Source of the DNA: Leptospira johnsonii
Lineage (GTDB): Bacteria; Spirochaetota; Leptospiria; Leptospirales; Leptospiraceae
Assembly: GCF_003112675.1 (NCBI RefSeq)
Contig: NZ_BFAY01000011.1
Coordinates: 1,116,001 to 1,180,000, forward strand
Direction of reading: 5' to 3'
DNA: 64,000 nucleotides
Shown: positions 26,421 to 34,486 of the stretch, piece after piece
Numbering within the stretch: the stretch's first letter is position 1
Layout of the letters: each line of letters opens with the position of its first letter
Notes under the pieces: model-generated
Databases searched by the model: none
Seen by the model: the letters and a program-made list of their open reading frames with translations, nothing else
What the model was told of the DNA's origin: nothing
Program-made: the position numbers and the translations under genes

Positions 26421-28331
26421 ATGGGATCCACATTCTCCGGATTAGAAATAGGTAAAAGAGGTCTTGCTGCTCACCAGCAAGCTTTACAAACTACCGGCCA
26501 TAATATTTCAAACGCGGATAATAAACATTATTCCCGCCAAAGAGTTGTTTTGCAAGCTACGGATCCTCTGTACGAACCTTCCTTGAATCGTGCTCATGTT
26601 CCTGGTCAGATTGGGCAAGGTGTTGAGATTGCTTCCATTGAACGTGTTAGAGATAATTTTATCGATGATAGAATTATCGAAACCTCGGGCGTAAAGGATT
26701 ATTGGGCCGCAAAGAACGAATATCTCTACCAAGCTGAGAATATTTTTAACGAGCCGAACGGTACTACTCTTAGAACTCTGATGGATAAATTCTGGTCTTC
26801 TTGGGAAGAACTAGCGAACTATCCGGAAGATAATGCGCATCGTTCTGTAGTTTTGGAAAAAGCACAAGGCCTCGGAAGCAGAATGGAGGATGTGTATCGC
26901 AAACTCTCTCAACTGAGAGATCAGGCGAATCGTGAGATTGAAGCCCATGGACTTCATTTGAACACGATCGGAGAGAATATCCGCACCTTAAACGAAAGGA
27001 TTGCTAAATCGGAAGCATTGGGTGATAAGCCAAATGATCTTTACGACAAAAGAGATGCTCTTTTACAGGAACTTTCCGGCTTAACCGACATCACTATCGG
27101 CAGAAACGACGAAGACGAGCTGATGGTGTTTATCGGCCAACAAATCCTTGTCCAAGGTGGAAAGTTAAATCGCGTTGATATATTAGGAAATCCTTCTAAA
27201 GACGGTCTGTTGGATCTGTACTGGAAAGTCACAGGAGATCCGGTCCTTCTTCGCAAAGGAAGACTACAAGGTTTGATCGAAGTTAGAGACAAAATTTTGG
27301 GCGAGAAGATCGACCAAGTGGATGCTCTTGCGATCAATGTTATGGACGTGATCAACGAGATCCATAAAGACGGTTTCGGTCTGAACGGAAATACCAATCA
27401 GAACTTCTTCGATATTCGTTCTTTGGCATTGAACACTTTCGGTGAATACGATTCCGACGGTGACGGGCAAAACGATATCACTGCCATCTTTAGGGTTACC
27501 GGTAAGAATACTCTGGATCCGGATCGTCCGATCGGGATCAACGGTACAATGACATTCTTAAAACCGGATGAAAAAGAAACTCAGGTTCTAATTCCTTATT
27601 CTGCAAACGATACTTTGAACGGAATTATCAAACGTATCAACGCTTCTAAAGTTGGTGTCGTGGCTTACATGAATCACGATAACCAATTGGCTTTCAAAGC
27701 GACTGTGGCAGAAGATACTCCTAAGAAAAACTTCATTCTCAGACATATCGAGGATTCCGGAGAGTTATTAGTTGGTCTGACTGGAATGCTGATGGCTTCC
27801 GGACCTTCTGGCGCATATGATTACAAACGTTTAGGTGAGATTACCAAACTTCAATCTAAGCCGGAAGACATCACTCTATCTCCTCATTTTCATCCTTCTT
27901 CTCATTTTAAAGTGAACGAGCATATTGCGAATAACGTAGCAAATATCGCCGCAGCAAGAGGAAAGGACGTTGGTGGAACAGGAGATTATAACTCTCCTGG
28001 AGGTCATAAGGACGGAAGGAACGCTCTTTTAGTAGCTTCTTCACTTAGAAACAATCCTGTGATGGTGGATTATTCCAAAACCACGGATGATTTTTATAAT
28101 AGTCTGATCTCTAAACTTGCGACAGAAGCAAGAGAATCAAAACAAGAATTTGGGATCCAATCAGATCTTATGACCGAGCTCGAGAATATGAGACAATCGG
28201 TGATGGGGGTAAGTTTGGATGAGGAAATGGCCAATATGGTCCAGTTCCAGCACTCGTACAATGCGTCTGCGAAAATGATCAACACTATGAATGAAATTCT
28301 AGATACGATCATCAATCGTTTGGGCGCGTAA
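26421..28331 (+). CDS. flgK: Flagellar hook-associated protein 1
   Basis: FlgK (HAP1) joins hook to filament. The N-terminal rod-type motif [20 protein letters not shown] followed by [15 protein letters not shown], and the C-terminal helices ([20 protein letters not shown]) are diagnostic. The length of 636 residues is typical. In a spirochaete it acts on periplasmic flagella. It is the second gene of the operon; GGAGGG lies before the ATG. Confidence 0.95.
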   Translation: MGSTFSGLEIGKRGLAAHQQALQTTGHNISNADNKHYSRQRVVLQATDPLYEPSLNRAHVPGQIGQGVEIASIERVRDNFIDDRIIETSGVKDYWAAKNEYLYQAENIFNEPNGTTLRTLMDKFWSSWEELANYPEDNAHRSVVLEKAQGLGSRMEDVYRKLSQLRDQANREIEAHGLHLNTIGENIRTLNERIAKSEALGDKPNDLYDKRDALLQELSGLTDITIGRNDEDELMVFIGQQILVQGGKLNRVDILGNPSKDGLLDLYWKVTGDPVLLRKGRLQGLIEVRDKILGEKIDQVDALAINVMDVINEIHKDGFGLNGNTNQNFFDIRSLALNTFGEYDSDGDGQNDITAIFRVTGKNTLDPDRPIGINGTMTFLKPDEKETQVLIPYSANDTLNGIIKRINASKVGVVAYMNHDNQLAFKATVAEDTPKKNFILRHIEDSGELLVGLTGMLMASGPSGAYDYKRLGEITKLQSKPEDITLSPHFHPSSHFKVNEHIANNVANIAAARGKDVGGTGDYNSPGGHKDGRNALLVASSLRNNPVMVDYSKTTDDFYNSLISKLATEARESKQEFGIQSDLMTELENMRQSVMGVSLDEEMANMVQFQHSYNASAKMINTMNEILDTIINRLGA

Positions 28332-28360
28332 TTCCGCCGGAATAGCAAGGAGGCGAAGCC

Positions 28361-29629
28361 ATGATGCGGATCACTAACATGATGCAGAATAACAGTCTGG
28401 TGAGGACTTTGAACCGTCATCAGTTGTCTTTGGACGAAACCCAAAACCAATTGGGTACAGGACAAAGGATCAGAACTCCTTCCGATGATCCTGGAAGGGC
28501 TACCAACCAAATGTTTTTCCGATCCAGGATGAACGAGTTGGATACTTTCCAGGCGAATATCGACGACGGATTCGGAAGATTGCAACAGATCGACGGAGAA
28601 TTGGACAGGATAGGGAACTTATTCCAAAGGGCGAGAGTTCTTGCAGTCCAAGCTTCCAACGGTATCTACCAAGGAGACAAAGGTTTCGAATTGGAAGTTG
28701 CCGTAGGTAAAGAGATAGACGAATTACTGAGAGCGTTAGTCGATATTGCGAACACAAGAGATGCCACAGGAAGACCACTTTTTGGTGGCCATGTGATCGA
28801 AAGACCTCCTTTTGAACCGATTGAATCTAAGATCAAAGGACTCCAAGGATTGGAATTAAAGAACCAATACATCGGAGTAGAATACAGAGGAGATATCGGA
28901 GAGCAGATCAGAGAGATCGAAAAGGGAGAATATATCCCTGTTACTATTCCTGGAAACAAAGTGTTCTGGGGAACGAACATGAGTGTTACCAGTCGTGTGG
29001 ATAACTCAGGTTACGTTGCTGTCTCCGATCAAAAGTTCAAGATCGACGGAGTAGAGATCCAAGTCTCTGCAGGCGATACGATAGACGATATCATAGACAA
29101 GATCAATAATTCTCCGATCGAAGCTAAGGCGAATAAACTCGCTCAGGACAATATCAGTCTTAGTTCTACTGCTCCTCACCAGATCTGGTTGGAGGATGTG
29201 GATGGAGGAACTGTTCTGAGAGATATCGGTTTGATCGACTCGGGCAATTCCGAACCTCCTAATAATTACAGTAAGTCTGCAACTGTAACAGGACTTTCCG
29301 TATTCGATGTGCTCATCCAATTCAGGAACGATTTGATCCAAAAAGACCAAGAGAGAATTTCAGGTCGTGATATTCAGGACTTGGATCTTGCGTTGGAAAA
29401 TATTCTCCGTTATAGATCCATAGTAGGCGCAAGGATGAATCGTATGGAGGAACATTCTCAAAGAGTTTCCTTCGATAAATCGTATATGACCGAGTTACTT
29501 GCTAAAAACGAAGGAATTGATTTCCCGGAAACTATCATGAATTTGAAGTGGCTGGAAACGATCCATCAATATGCACTTAACGTAGGTTCCAAGGTAATCA
29601 AACCTACCTTGATGGACTTTCTAAGATAA
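28361..29629 (+). CDS. flgL: Flagellar hook-associated protein 3
   Basis: FlgL (HAP3) completes the hook-filament junction. The N-terminal flagellin-like helix (MRITNMMQNNSLVRTL, then TGQRIRTPSDDPGRA) and the C-terminal helix (RMNRMEEHSQRVSFDKSYM) match the flagellin/FlgL family. At 422 residues it is longer than the E. coli protein (317) because of a central domain. AAGGAGG precedes the ATG at 28361; a second ATG follows at once. It is followed by a hairpin terminator. Confidence 0.93.
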   Translation: MMRITNMMQNNSLVRTLNRHQLSLDETQNQLGTGQRIRTPSDDPGRATNQMFFRSRMNELDTFQANIDDGFGRLQQIDGELDRIGNLFQRARVLAVQASNGIYQGDKGFELEVAVGKEIDELLRALVDIANTRDATGRPLFGGHVIERPPFEPIESKIKGLQGLELKNQYIGVEYRGDIGEQIREIEKGEYIPVTIPGNKVFWGTNMSVTSRVDNSGYVAVSDQKFKIDGVEIQVSAGDTIDDIIDKINNSPIEAKANKLAQDNISLSSTAPHQIWLEDVDGGTVLRDIGLIDSGNSEPPNNYSKSATVTGLSVFDVLIQFRNDLIQKDQERISGRDIQDLDLALENILRYRSIVGARMNRMEEHSQRVSFDKSYMTELLAKNEGIDFPETIMNLKWLETIHQYALNVGSKVIKPTLMDFLR

Positions 29630-29636
29630 GAGTGAG

Positions 29637-29658
29637 TCCCCGATATTTAAATCGGGGA
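29637..29658 (+). terminator. Hairpin terminator after flgL
   Basis: TCCCCGAT (29637-29644) and ATCGGGGA (29651-29658) form a perfect eight-base-pair stem with loop ATTTAA, eight bases after the flgL stop and followed by T-rich ATTCTTCTTGT. It could end or attenuate transcription, so that fliW-csrA may also be transcribed separately. Confidence 0.6.
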
Positions 29659-29692
29659 ATTCTTCTTGTAGAGATTTGAAAAAAGTATAAAC

Positions 29693-29709
29693 TTAGAGCC
29701 ATGCTCTAA
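29693..29709. promoter_or_regulatory. Inverted repeat in the fliW leader
   Basis: TTAGAGC (29693-29699) and GCTCTAA (29703-29709) flank CAT, giving a perfect seven-base inverted repeat 15 bases ahead of the fliW ATG. It may be a protein-binding site or an mRNA hairpin close to the ribosome-binding site. No GGA motif is exposed in its loop, so direct CsrA binding here is not obvious. Confidence 0.4.
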
Positions 29710-29724
29710 AAAACAGGTCGGTCG

Positions 29725-30174
29725 ATGATTGAGATCCAAAGTAAACCTTTCGGAAAAATAAAAGTTTCGGAGCGACAACTTATCAAATTTCCGGAAGGAC
29801 TTCTAGGTTTCGGGGGATATAAAAGTTTCGCCTTAATCGAAGAAGATGAAGAGTCCGTGTTCAAATGGTTGCAGTCCATAGACGAAGTGGACCTTGCTTT
29901 CGTAGTAATTCCCCCTTCTTTATTTAAAAAAGAATATAAACCTCTTTTAAGCCAGGAAGAACTTTCTCAAATCGGGTTGCAGGATGTTTCAGAAGCTTTG
30001 ACCTTAGTCATTGTGACGATTCCGAGCGACGATCCGGCTTCCATGACTGCAAACCTACAGGGCCCTATTTTAATTAATAAGACGGATTTGACAGGTCGCC
30101 AATTCGTATCACGTAATGAGATTCACTCCGTTCGTGAAAGAATTTTGGAAAGCGCCACTGTGGAGATGTCCTAA
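29725..30174 (+). CDS. fliW: Flagellar assembly factor FliW
   Basis: FliW binds CsrA and flagellin, freeing flagellin mRNA translation when flagellin is exported. Visible family features are the N-terminal strand pair IEIQSKPFGKIKV, FPEGLLGFGGYKSFALI and the FKWLQSIDEVDLAFVVI block. The length of 149 residues is typical. Its stop is immediately followed by the csrA start with no spacer, the usual linkage for this regulatory pair. Confidence 0.95.
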   Translation: MIEIQSKPFGKIKVSERQLIKFPEGLLGFGGYKSFALIEEDEESVFKWLQSIDEVDLAFVVIPPSLFKKEYKPLLSQEELSQIGLQDVSEALTLVIVTIPSDDPASMTANLQGPILINKTDLTGRQFVSRNEIHSVRERILESATVEMS

Positions 30175-30435
30175 GTGCTCGTACTAGCTAGGCGTACAAA
30201 TGAATCCATCATTATAGGTGACGATATTGAGATCGTTATCGTGGATATCAAAGGGGATCAAGTAAAGATCGGGGTCAAGGCTCCTAAAGAAGTTTCCGTT
30301 CACAGAGCGGAAGTGTATCGTGAGATCCAGGCTGAGAATAAGAAGGCCGCCGGTGCGAAAATTAAGCCGGAGGAATTGGGAAAAATTGGCAGCATGCTTA
30401 AAAAAACCGATTCGGGCAAAAAAGAAAAATCTTAA
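30175..30435 (+). CDS. csrA: Carbon storage regulator CsrA
   Basis: CsrA is an RNA-binding dimer that represses translation at GGA motifs, including flagellin mRNA. The start is a GTG directly after the fliW stop. [20 protein letters not shown] and the RNA-binding VSVHRAEVY (with the conserved Arg) are intact. The protein has 86 residues, about 25 longer than E. coli CsrA, owing to a Lys-rich C-terminal tail. The FliW-CsrA partner switch should tie flagellin synthesis to assembly here. Confidence 0.97.
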   Translation: MLVLARRTNESIIIGDDIEIVIVDIKGDQVKIGVKAPKEVSVHRAEVYREIQAENKKAAGAKIKPEELGKIGSMLKKTDSGKKEKS

Positions 30436-31270
30436 TCTTCTAAGTTTCTTTCTTACCCTTCTATTTACGATTTCTTGTTTGTCTTCCCAAAGAAAGGGAA
30501 TGGCTTCCTCTTCGGATTCAATCGTATTATATTATCTTAAAAAAAGCTCAGAGTCACCTATCTTCTTACAAGCAGAGACTTGGTTGCCTATCGCTTCCGG
30601 AGTATTGACCGGTGCAGGGCCGGACCAATTAGATAAGGGGGAGTTTCTTTCCAGATGGGAAAAACTTTTTAAATTCACCGGAGTTGCGGATACGGGAGTT
30701 CTAAACTCGGAGCCGGTTCGATTATTTACGGAAGAAGAATCCTCTCGTCTGGGAGAATTATTATACAGGGCAGAGACTGAAATTCCGGACGGACTTCCGC
30801 AAGCATACCAAGTGATTATCAAAAGAGAAGATCCGATCCGTCCTGGACTTAGGATCAGAAGAACAATTTTTTATATAAGAAATAGTTTGGACGGAATTGT
30901 ATTAGAATTTTCTGAAATAGGGCAGGTCCTCGATTTTCAGACCGCTTATTCTTTTAGGGACTGGACATTAGTACCTATTCAAAAGCCGGAACCTTCTTCC
31001 CGTAATTCTATTTATCTCCCTGAGATGCGTCCGGAAGGTTTAGAATATCTTATATTCGCAACAGAAGGAGAAGAAGTAAAAAATCGCATCCTTGTGAGAA
31101 ACGGTTTCTGGACAGCGAACGCTTCTAAGAAGAATGTTGGAGCTACGACTAAAAAAGTCCCTAAAACGATTGAGGACCGCCTAAGAACTTTGCAGGAACT
31201 ATTAGATAAGGGATTAATCTCTAAACAAGAATACGAAAGGAAGAAGGCGGAAATTCTGAAAGACTTATAA
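30386..31270 (+). CDS. Putative lipoprotein with C-terminal SHOCT-like motif
   Basis: The mature protein is soluble and not assigned to a family, but the last 30 residues ([30 protein letters not shown]) are a SHOCT-type short helical motif, common at termini of oligomeric or membrane-associated proteins. The N-terminal segment [15 protein letters not shown] is a signal with lipobox Cys. A TTG at 30386 with GGAGG at 30369-30373 is the likely start; the frame remains open to an ATG at 30320, which would bury the signal. Either way it overlaps csrA, in another frame, by 50 bases or more. Confidence 0.65.
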   Translation: MAACLKKPIRAKKKNLNLLSFFLTLLFTISCLSSQRKGMASSSDSIVLYYLKKSSESPIFLQAETWLPIASGVLTGAGPDQLDKGEFLSRWEKLFKFTGVADTGVLNSEPVRLFTEEESSRLGELLYRAETEIPDGLPQAYQVIIKREDPIRPGLRIRRTIFYIRNSLDGIVLEFSEIGQVLDFQTAYSFRDWTLVPIQKPEPSSRNSIYLPEMRPEGLEYLIFATEGEEVKNRILVRNGFWTANASKKNVGATTKKVPKTIEDRLRTLQELLDKGLISKQEYERKKAEILKDL

Positions 31271-31279
31271 TAAAATAAA

Positions 31280-31306
31280 ACCCGGAAACTTTTTCAGCAT
31301 CCGGGT
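31280..31306. terminator. Hairpin after the lipoprotein gene
   Basis: ACCCGGA (31280-31286) pairs with TCCGGGT (31300-31306) across a 13-base loop that includes TTTTT, nine bases after the stop. No T-run follows the stem, so it is a weak terminator candidate or an RNA-stabilising hairpin. Confidence 0.4.
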
Positions 31307-31327
31307 CTTATCAAGAAGAATATTATA

Positions 31328-31355
31328 AGAGCCTGTCCCAAAAGGTCCAGGCTCT
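31328..31355. repeat. Inverted repeat AGAGCCTG / CAGGCTCT
   Basis: A perfect eight-base inverted repeat with 12-base loop lies directly before a pair of direct repeats. Together they occupy most of the gap between the lipoprotein and the outer-membrane protein gene and look like one composite element. Confidence 0.6.
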
Positions 31356-31415
31356 TGAAGCCCGCGTTGCGGACTATAGTCGCTTCGCTCCTGAAGCCGG
31401 CATTACCGACTATAG
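31356..31415. repeat. Imperfect direct repeat containing GACTATAG
   Basis: Copies at 31356-31379 and 31392-31415 agree at 20 of 24 positions, period 36, both opening with TGAAGCC and ending with GACTATAG. The first copy continues into the ten-base palindrome GACTATAGTC. The second contains the stop codon of the minus-strand outer-membrane protein gene, so the repeat reaches into its coding end. Origin unknown. Confidence 0.6.
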
Positions 31416-32570
31416 ATTTTTAACTAATCCTACGGTTCCTCCGTAGTTTCCGAATTGTTCGTTATCGGTAGTAGAACTTAAGTTAGGCACAGCTCCTGCT
31501 TCTACAACTTGGCCTCCGGAAATGGAAGGTCCTTTAACTTCTCCTACACTGAAATAGGTAAGTTGGTAGAATCCACCGAATCGGATGCCGAATGTTTCGA
31601 AAGGTTTAATTACGAAACCCGATTCGAAAGTCATCGTAAATCCGGATGCTCCCGCAAAAAATCCGTCCTTGGATTTGAATGCGTTGAAGTCTAGACCGTT
31701 ATACGCGCCTGCAGTAGCTCCTGTGTCCACACCGATCTGAGCGGAACTCAAAGACATAGTTCCCCAGAAAAAGCTTGTATCACCTCGGAAGTACCAGTTC
31801 ATCCAACTCCACATCGGAACCGCAACGCCATAGTCCAAGGAAAGTGATGTGATATTATATCTGAGATCTCCGAATCCAATCGCAAATCCTGAAATTCCAT
31901 CCGAACTTCCTGAGCTAAAACCGGGAAGTTTGATCCCGAGGTTGGAATAGTCTCCACTTGTTTTTGCTTGTCCATATCCGATGGAAAATTCGTAACTTAC
32001 ATTATTCGAAGTGTTTAAATTTAAAGGCCCCCAACCGTACTTTACCTTCCACTCGTTGGTGGTTGTGGTAATTTTATCAGTGGTATATCTATTAGAAGTA
32101 CTAGTAGTGGTGGTTTCCGTCGTAGACTTTTCTCCCAAAGAAGCAACGATACCGATGAATGTATTATCAGATAGCTGGTGAGAATATCTGATCTTAGGGA
32201 ATCCGCCGCTTGGAGTAGTCTTACTATCTTCTTTGAAGAATTCAGGTGTTCCTCCCAACGCGCTTCCTGCAATCCTTACACTATTTAAGATTCCGTTAAT
32301 AGATTGAGGTCCGCCTTGGTTCAGACTTCCAGCGACTCCATCTAATTCTAAAATATGTAATAAACCATTTCCATATGCGTTTCCATTACTTGAGGAGGGG
32401 GAAGAAGAACTGCTACCACCGATCGGAGCTTGGTCTTGTGGTGGTGGCTGTTGGTTGTTATTCGTAGGTTGATTTTTAGGCTGCTTTTGATTATTCGGAT
32501 TTGGTGTTTGTCCGAACAAGGAAAAGCAAACTAGATAGGTTGCCAATATAGCTAGAATCTTTTTTGTCAT
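31410..32570 (-). CDS. Predicted beta-barrel outer-membrane protein
   Basis: A signal peptide (residues about 3-18, ending SLFGQ) precedes a Pro/Gln/Asn-rich linker (about 20-50) and a Ser/Gly stretch. The rest (about 330 residues) shows alternating polar-hydrophobic strands rich in Gly, Tyr and Phe (for example TFIGIVASLGEK, FGIRFGGFYQLTYFSV), as in outer-membrane barrels. No named family is recognised. The start ATG 32570 is chosen because it begins a clean signal peptide; a longer frame to 32672 adds unlikely sequence that crosses a terminator. Its stop lies within a repeat. Confidence 0.7.
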   Translation of the reverse strand: MTKKILAILATYLVCFSLFGQTPNPNNQKQPKNQPTNNNQQPPPQDQAPIGGSSSSSPSSSNGNAYGNGLLHILELDGVAGSLNQGGPQSINGILNSVRIAGSALGGTPEFFKEDSKTTPSGGFPKIRYSHQLSDNTFIGIVASLGEKSTTETTTTSTSNRYTTDKITTTTNEWKVKYGWGPLNLNTSNNVSYEFSIGYGQAKTSGDYSNLGIKLPGFSSGSSDGISGFAIGFGDLRYNITSLSLDYGVAVPMWSWMNWYFRGDTSFFWGTMSLSSAQIGVDTGATAGAYNGLDFNAFKSKDGFFAGASGFTMTFESGFVIKPFETFGIRFGGFYQLTYFSVGEVKGPSISGGQVVEAGAVPNLSSTTDNEQFGNYGGTVGLVKNL

Positions 32571-32646
32571 GAGGTGCCAGAGTAATAATTTTTTTCCCAA
32601 AACACCAATTAATCTGGATGAGAGCAAGACAAAAAACAAAAGACCG

Positions 32647-32670
32647 GAGCGGCCCCCGAAAGGGCCGCTC
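32647..32670 (-). terminator. Rho-independent terminator, minus strand
   Basis: GAGCGGCCC and GGGCCGCTC form a perfect nine-base-pair GC-rich stem with a six-base loop. On the minus strand it is followed by CCGGTCTTTTGTTTTTTG, a T-rich tail, so it should end transcripts from the SIMPL-domain gene and insulate the outer-membrane protein gene. A second small palindrome, CTCACGTAGTGAG, abuts it at 32668-32680. Confidence 0.8.
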
Positions 32671-32808
32671 ACGTAGTGAGAATAGTGAAGAGAATTGGAT
32701 ATATGTTAACTATTTACCGGGTTATTGGTACTTAGGTAACAATCCATAAATACCATACCCATATAACCGATTGAAAAGACAGATTTTTTTCACTTATTTG
32801 CAGTTTTT

Positions 32809-33492
32809 TTAATAAGAAACTTTCAATAAGATCTTTGCTTCACGAAATAAATTTCCAGCCTCGATTGGAGTCGCAGATTTTGCGCTCATAGTTTGAAAAC
32901 CATCCATGACAGGGAGTGGTTCGGAAATTTCTTGAAAGTCCGCTCTTATCTCTACAAAATCCTTAAATTTCAAGCCCAGTGCGGAGAGAATAATATCCGC
33001 TTTTTTGCGAGCATCCTTTGCCGCTAGCTGCAAAGCTTCTTGAGAAGCCTTCTCTAAATTTGCATCCGTTGCCTGCAATCGGATACCTATAATTTGATTC
33101 GCTCCATTCTGTATGGACTCATCAATCAGTTTGCCTGCAGATTCTACTTTAGCTCTTATTAAGATTGTATTGGACGCTACATAACCTTTGATCTGTCTTG
33201 CTCCAGATTTAGGATATTCGTATATTGTTTGCAGACGGATTGCCTCCGTTTGTAACGATAGTAAGGACTGCTTTTTAAGATATTTTACAAGAGAATCGGT
33301 CTTTGCTGAAGTTTTCTCATGAGCTTCTTCTGCTGTTTTAGATTCTGTTTCTACTCCGATACGTATCTCTACAAGCTCTGCAGGGACCGCCACTTTGGAG
33401 AAACCACTAACAATCAGGACTTTTTCCTGTTCTGCAAATACGGAAGCGAAACTAGAGAATAATAATATGCACCCGAATAATATTTTTTTCAT
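32809..33492 (-). CDS. SIMPL-domain (DUF541) periplasmic protein
   Basis: A signal peptide (KKILFGCILLFSSFASVFA) leads a 205-residue mature domain typical of SIMPL/DUF541: VSGFSKVAVPAELVEIRIGVETESKTA at the start, YIASNTI-like and GANQIIGIRLQATD blocks, and the ending AARDARKKADIIL-type helix. Members are periplasmic or outer-membrane-associated, some linked to oxidative stress; the exact role is unknown. It has its own terminator downstream. An inverted repeat (CCGTTCG/CGAACGG) sits 27 bases upstream of the start. Confidence 0.82.
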   Translation of the reverse strand: MKKILFGCILLFSSFASVFAEQEKVLIVSGFSKVAVPAELVEIRIGVETESKTAEEAHEKTSAKTDSLVKYLKKQSLLSLQTEAIRLQTIYEYPKSGARQIKGYVASNTILIRAKVESAGKLIDESIQNGANQIIGIRLQATDANLEKASQEALQLAAKDARKKADIILSALGLKFKDFVEIRADFQEISEPLPVMDGFQTMSAKSATPIEAGNLFREAKILLKVSY

Positions 33493-33518
33493 AAAAACTC
33501 CAGAGATAAGACCTTTTT

Positions 33519-33542
33519 CCGTTCGTGAAAATTCCCGAACGG
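33519..33542. other. Inverted repeat CCGTTCG / CGAACGG
   Basis: A perfect seven-base inverted repeat with ten-base loop lies between the M48 stop (33602) and the SIMPL start (33492). It lacks a T-run on the minus strand, so it is not a clear terminator; it may be a regulator site for the SIMPL gene. Confidence 0.35.
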
Positions 33543-33601
33543 TTCCGGATTTTTAGATTTAATTCTAAGTTATAAAAATTGAAATTTGTAAGGAGAATTT
33601 C

Positions 33602-34486
33602 TCAGTACTTTACGAATTCTTTATCCAATTCGTCTTGGTAACGGCTTACCCGTTTTTTTAAGTTTTTCTTTCCTACATAATATTTGCCTTCGCCTTCTCG
33701 TTTCGCCTTCTCCGTAAATTTTTCGGAACGATGAGAAAGGTAAGGATGTGTCATAAAATACTCTTGGATAGGAGAAGCGGCATTTTCTTTTCCACCGCTT
33801 TCTTCTTGTAACTTTAGGAAAGTCCTTCCCATTGCGAACGGGTCGTAACTTTCCCTGAGCAATAGGTCGTAACCGTAGGAGTCTGCCTCGTCTTCTTGGT
33901 TTTTACCAAAAGAAGGTCTTAAAAGTAATGCTGCAGTTAGATCTGCCAGCTCTCCTAAAGTAGAGGCACCGATCTTTCCTGCCAATAATTCCCCTCTGAC
34001 CATATCCATGCAGTGGGAAAGCTCTACGTGTCCGATCTCATGCCCGATCACTGCAACCAGTTCTGCTTCTGATCCTACCATAGAAAGAAGTCCCTTAGTC
34101 ACGAACAAGATCCCTCCAGGCATCGCATATGCGTTTGGAACGGAAGAATCCATTATAAAGATCCTATATTCGAATCCTTTGTTTTTTACGATTGTAAGGT
34201 TTGAGACCAAACTTCTCAAATAGATCAGATCAGGATCTTTTTCATCCGCATAGGATTCATAACGTAATGCAACGGAATCTCCCAGCTTCTTTTCATCCAG
34301 GTCGCTGATCGGCATAAGCTTTGTAAGAGAACGATCGAATGTTTTGATCGGTTTTCCCAATAATTGAAATGCAGGAGAAAGAGTGGCGGGCATTTCTACA
34401 TTTGCCTTACTCTTTACAGCCAAAAATGAAATAGCTGCTCCCGCTACTAAAAGTATAACAAAGAATAATAATCGATTACGGAGCAT
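33602..34486 (-). CDS. M48-family metalloprotease
   Basis: Zinc-binding HEIGH (H149, E150, H153) and the downstream acidic ligand in EDEADSYGYD (E200) are in place, as in M48 Ste24/HtpX/BepA-type peptidases. An N-terminal membrane anchor spans residues about 6-24, so the peptidase domain is probably periplasmic, where relatives process or degrade envelope proteins. The length is 294 residues. Its start overlaps the end of the large DUF2339 gene by 11 bases, indicating one transcript. Confidence 0.88.
   Translation of the reverse strand: MLRNRLLFFVILLVAGAAISFLAVKSKANVEMPATLSPAFQLLGKPIKTFDRSLTKLMPISDLDEKKLGDSVALRYESYADEKDPDLIYLRSLVSNLTIVKNKGFEYRIFIMDSSVPNAYAMPGGILFVTKGLLSMVGSEAELVAVIGHEIGHVELSHCMDMVRGELLAGKIGASTLGELADLTAALLLRPSFGKNQEDEADSYGYDLLLRESYDPFAMGRTFLKLQEESGGKENAASPIQEYFMTHPYLSHRSEKFTEKAKREGEGKYYVGKKNLKKRVSRYQDELDKEFVKY

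Noticed and set aside
31280..31415. Repeat cluster as a CRISPR array
   Set aside because: Only two imperfect 24-base copies with a 12-base gap, no spacers of equal length and no cas genes.
32571..32672. N-terminal extension of the outer-membrane protein gene to 32672
   Set aside because: It would read through a strong terminator hairpin and put the signal peptide 34 residues inside the protein.
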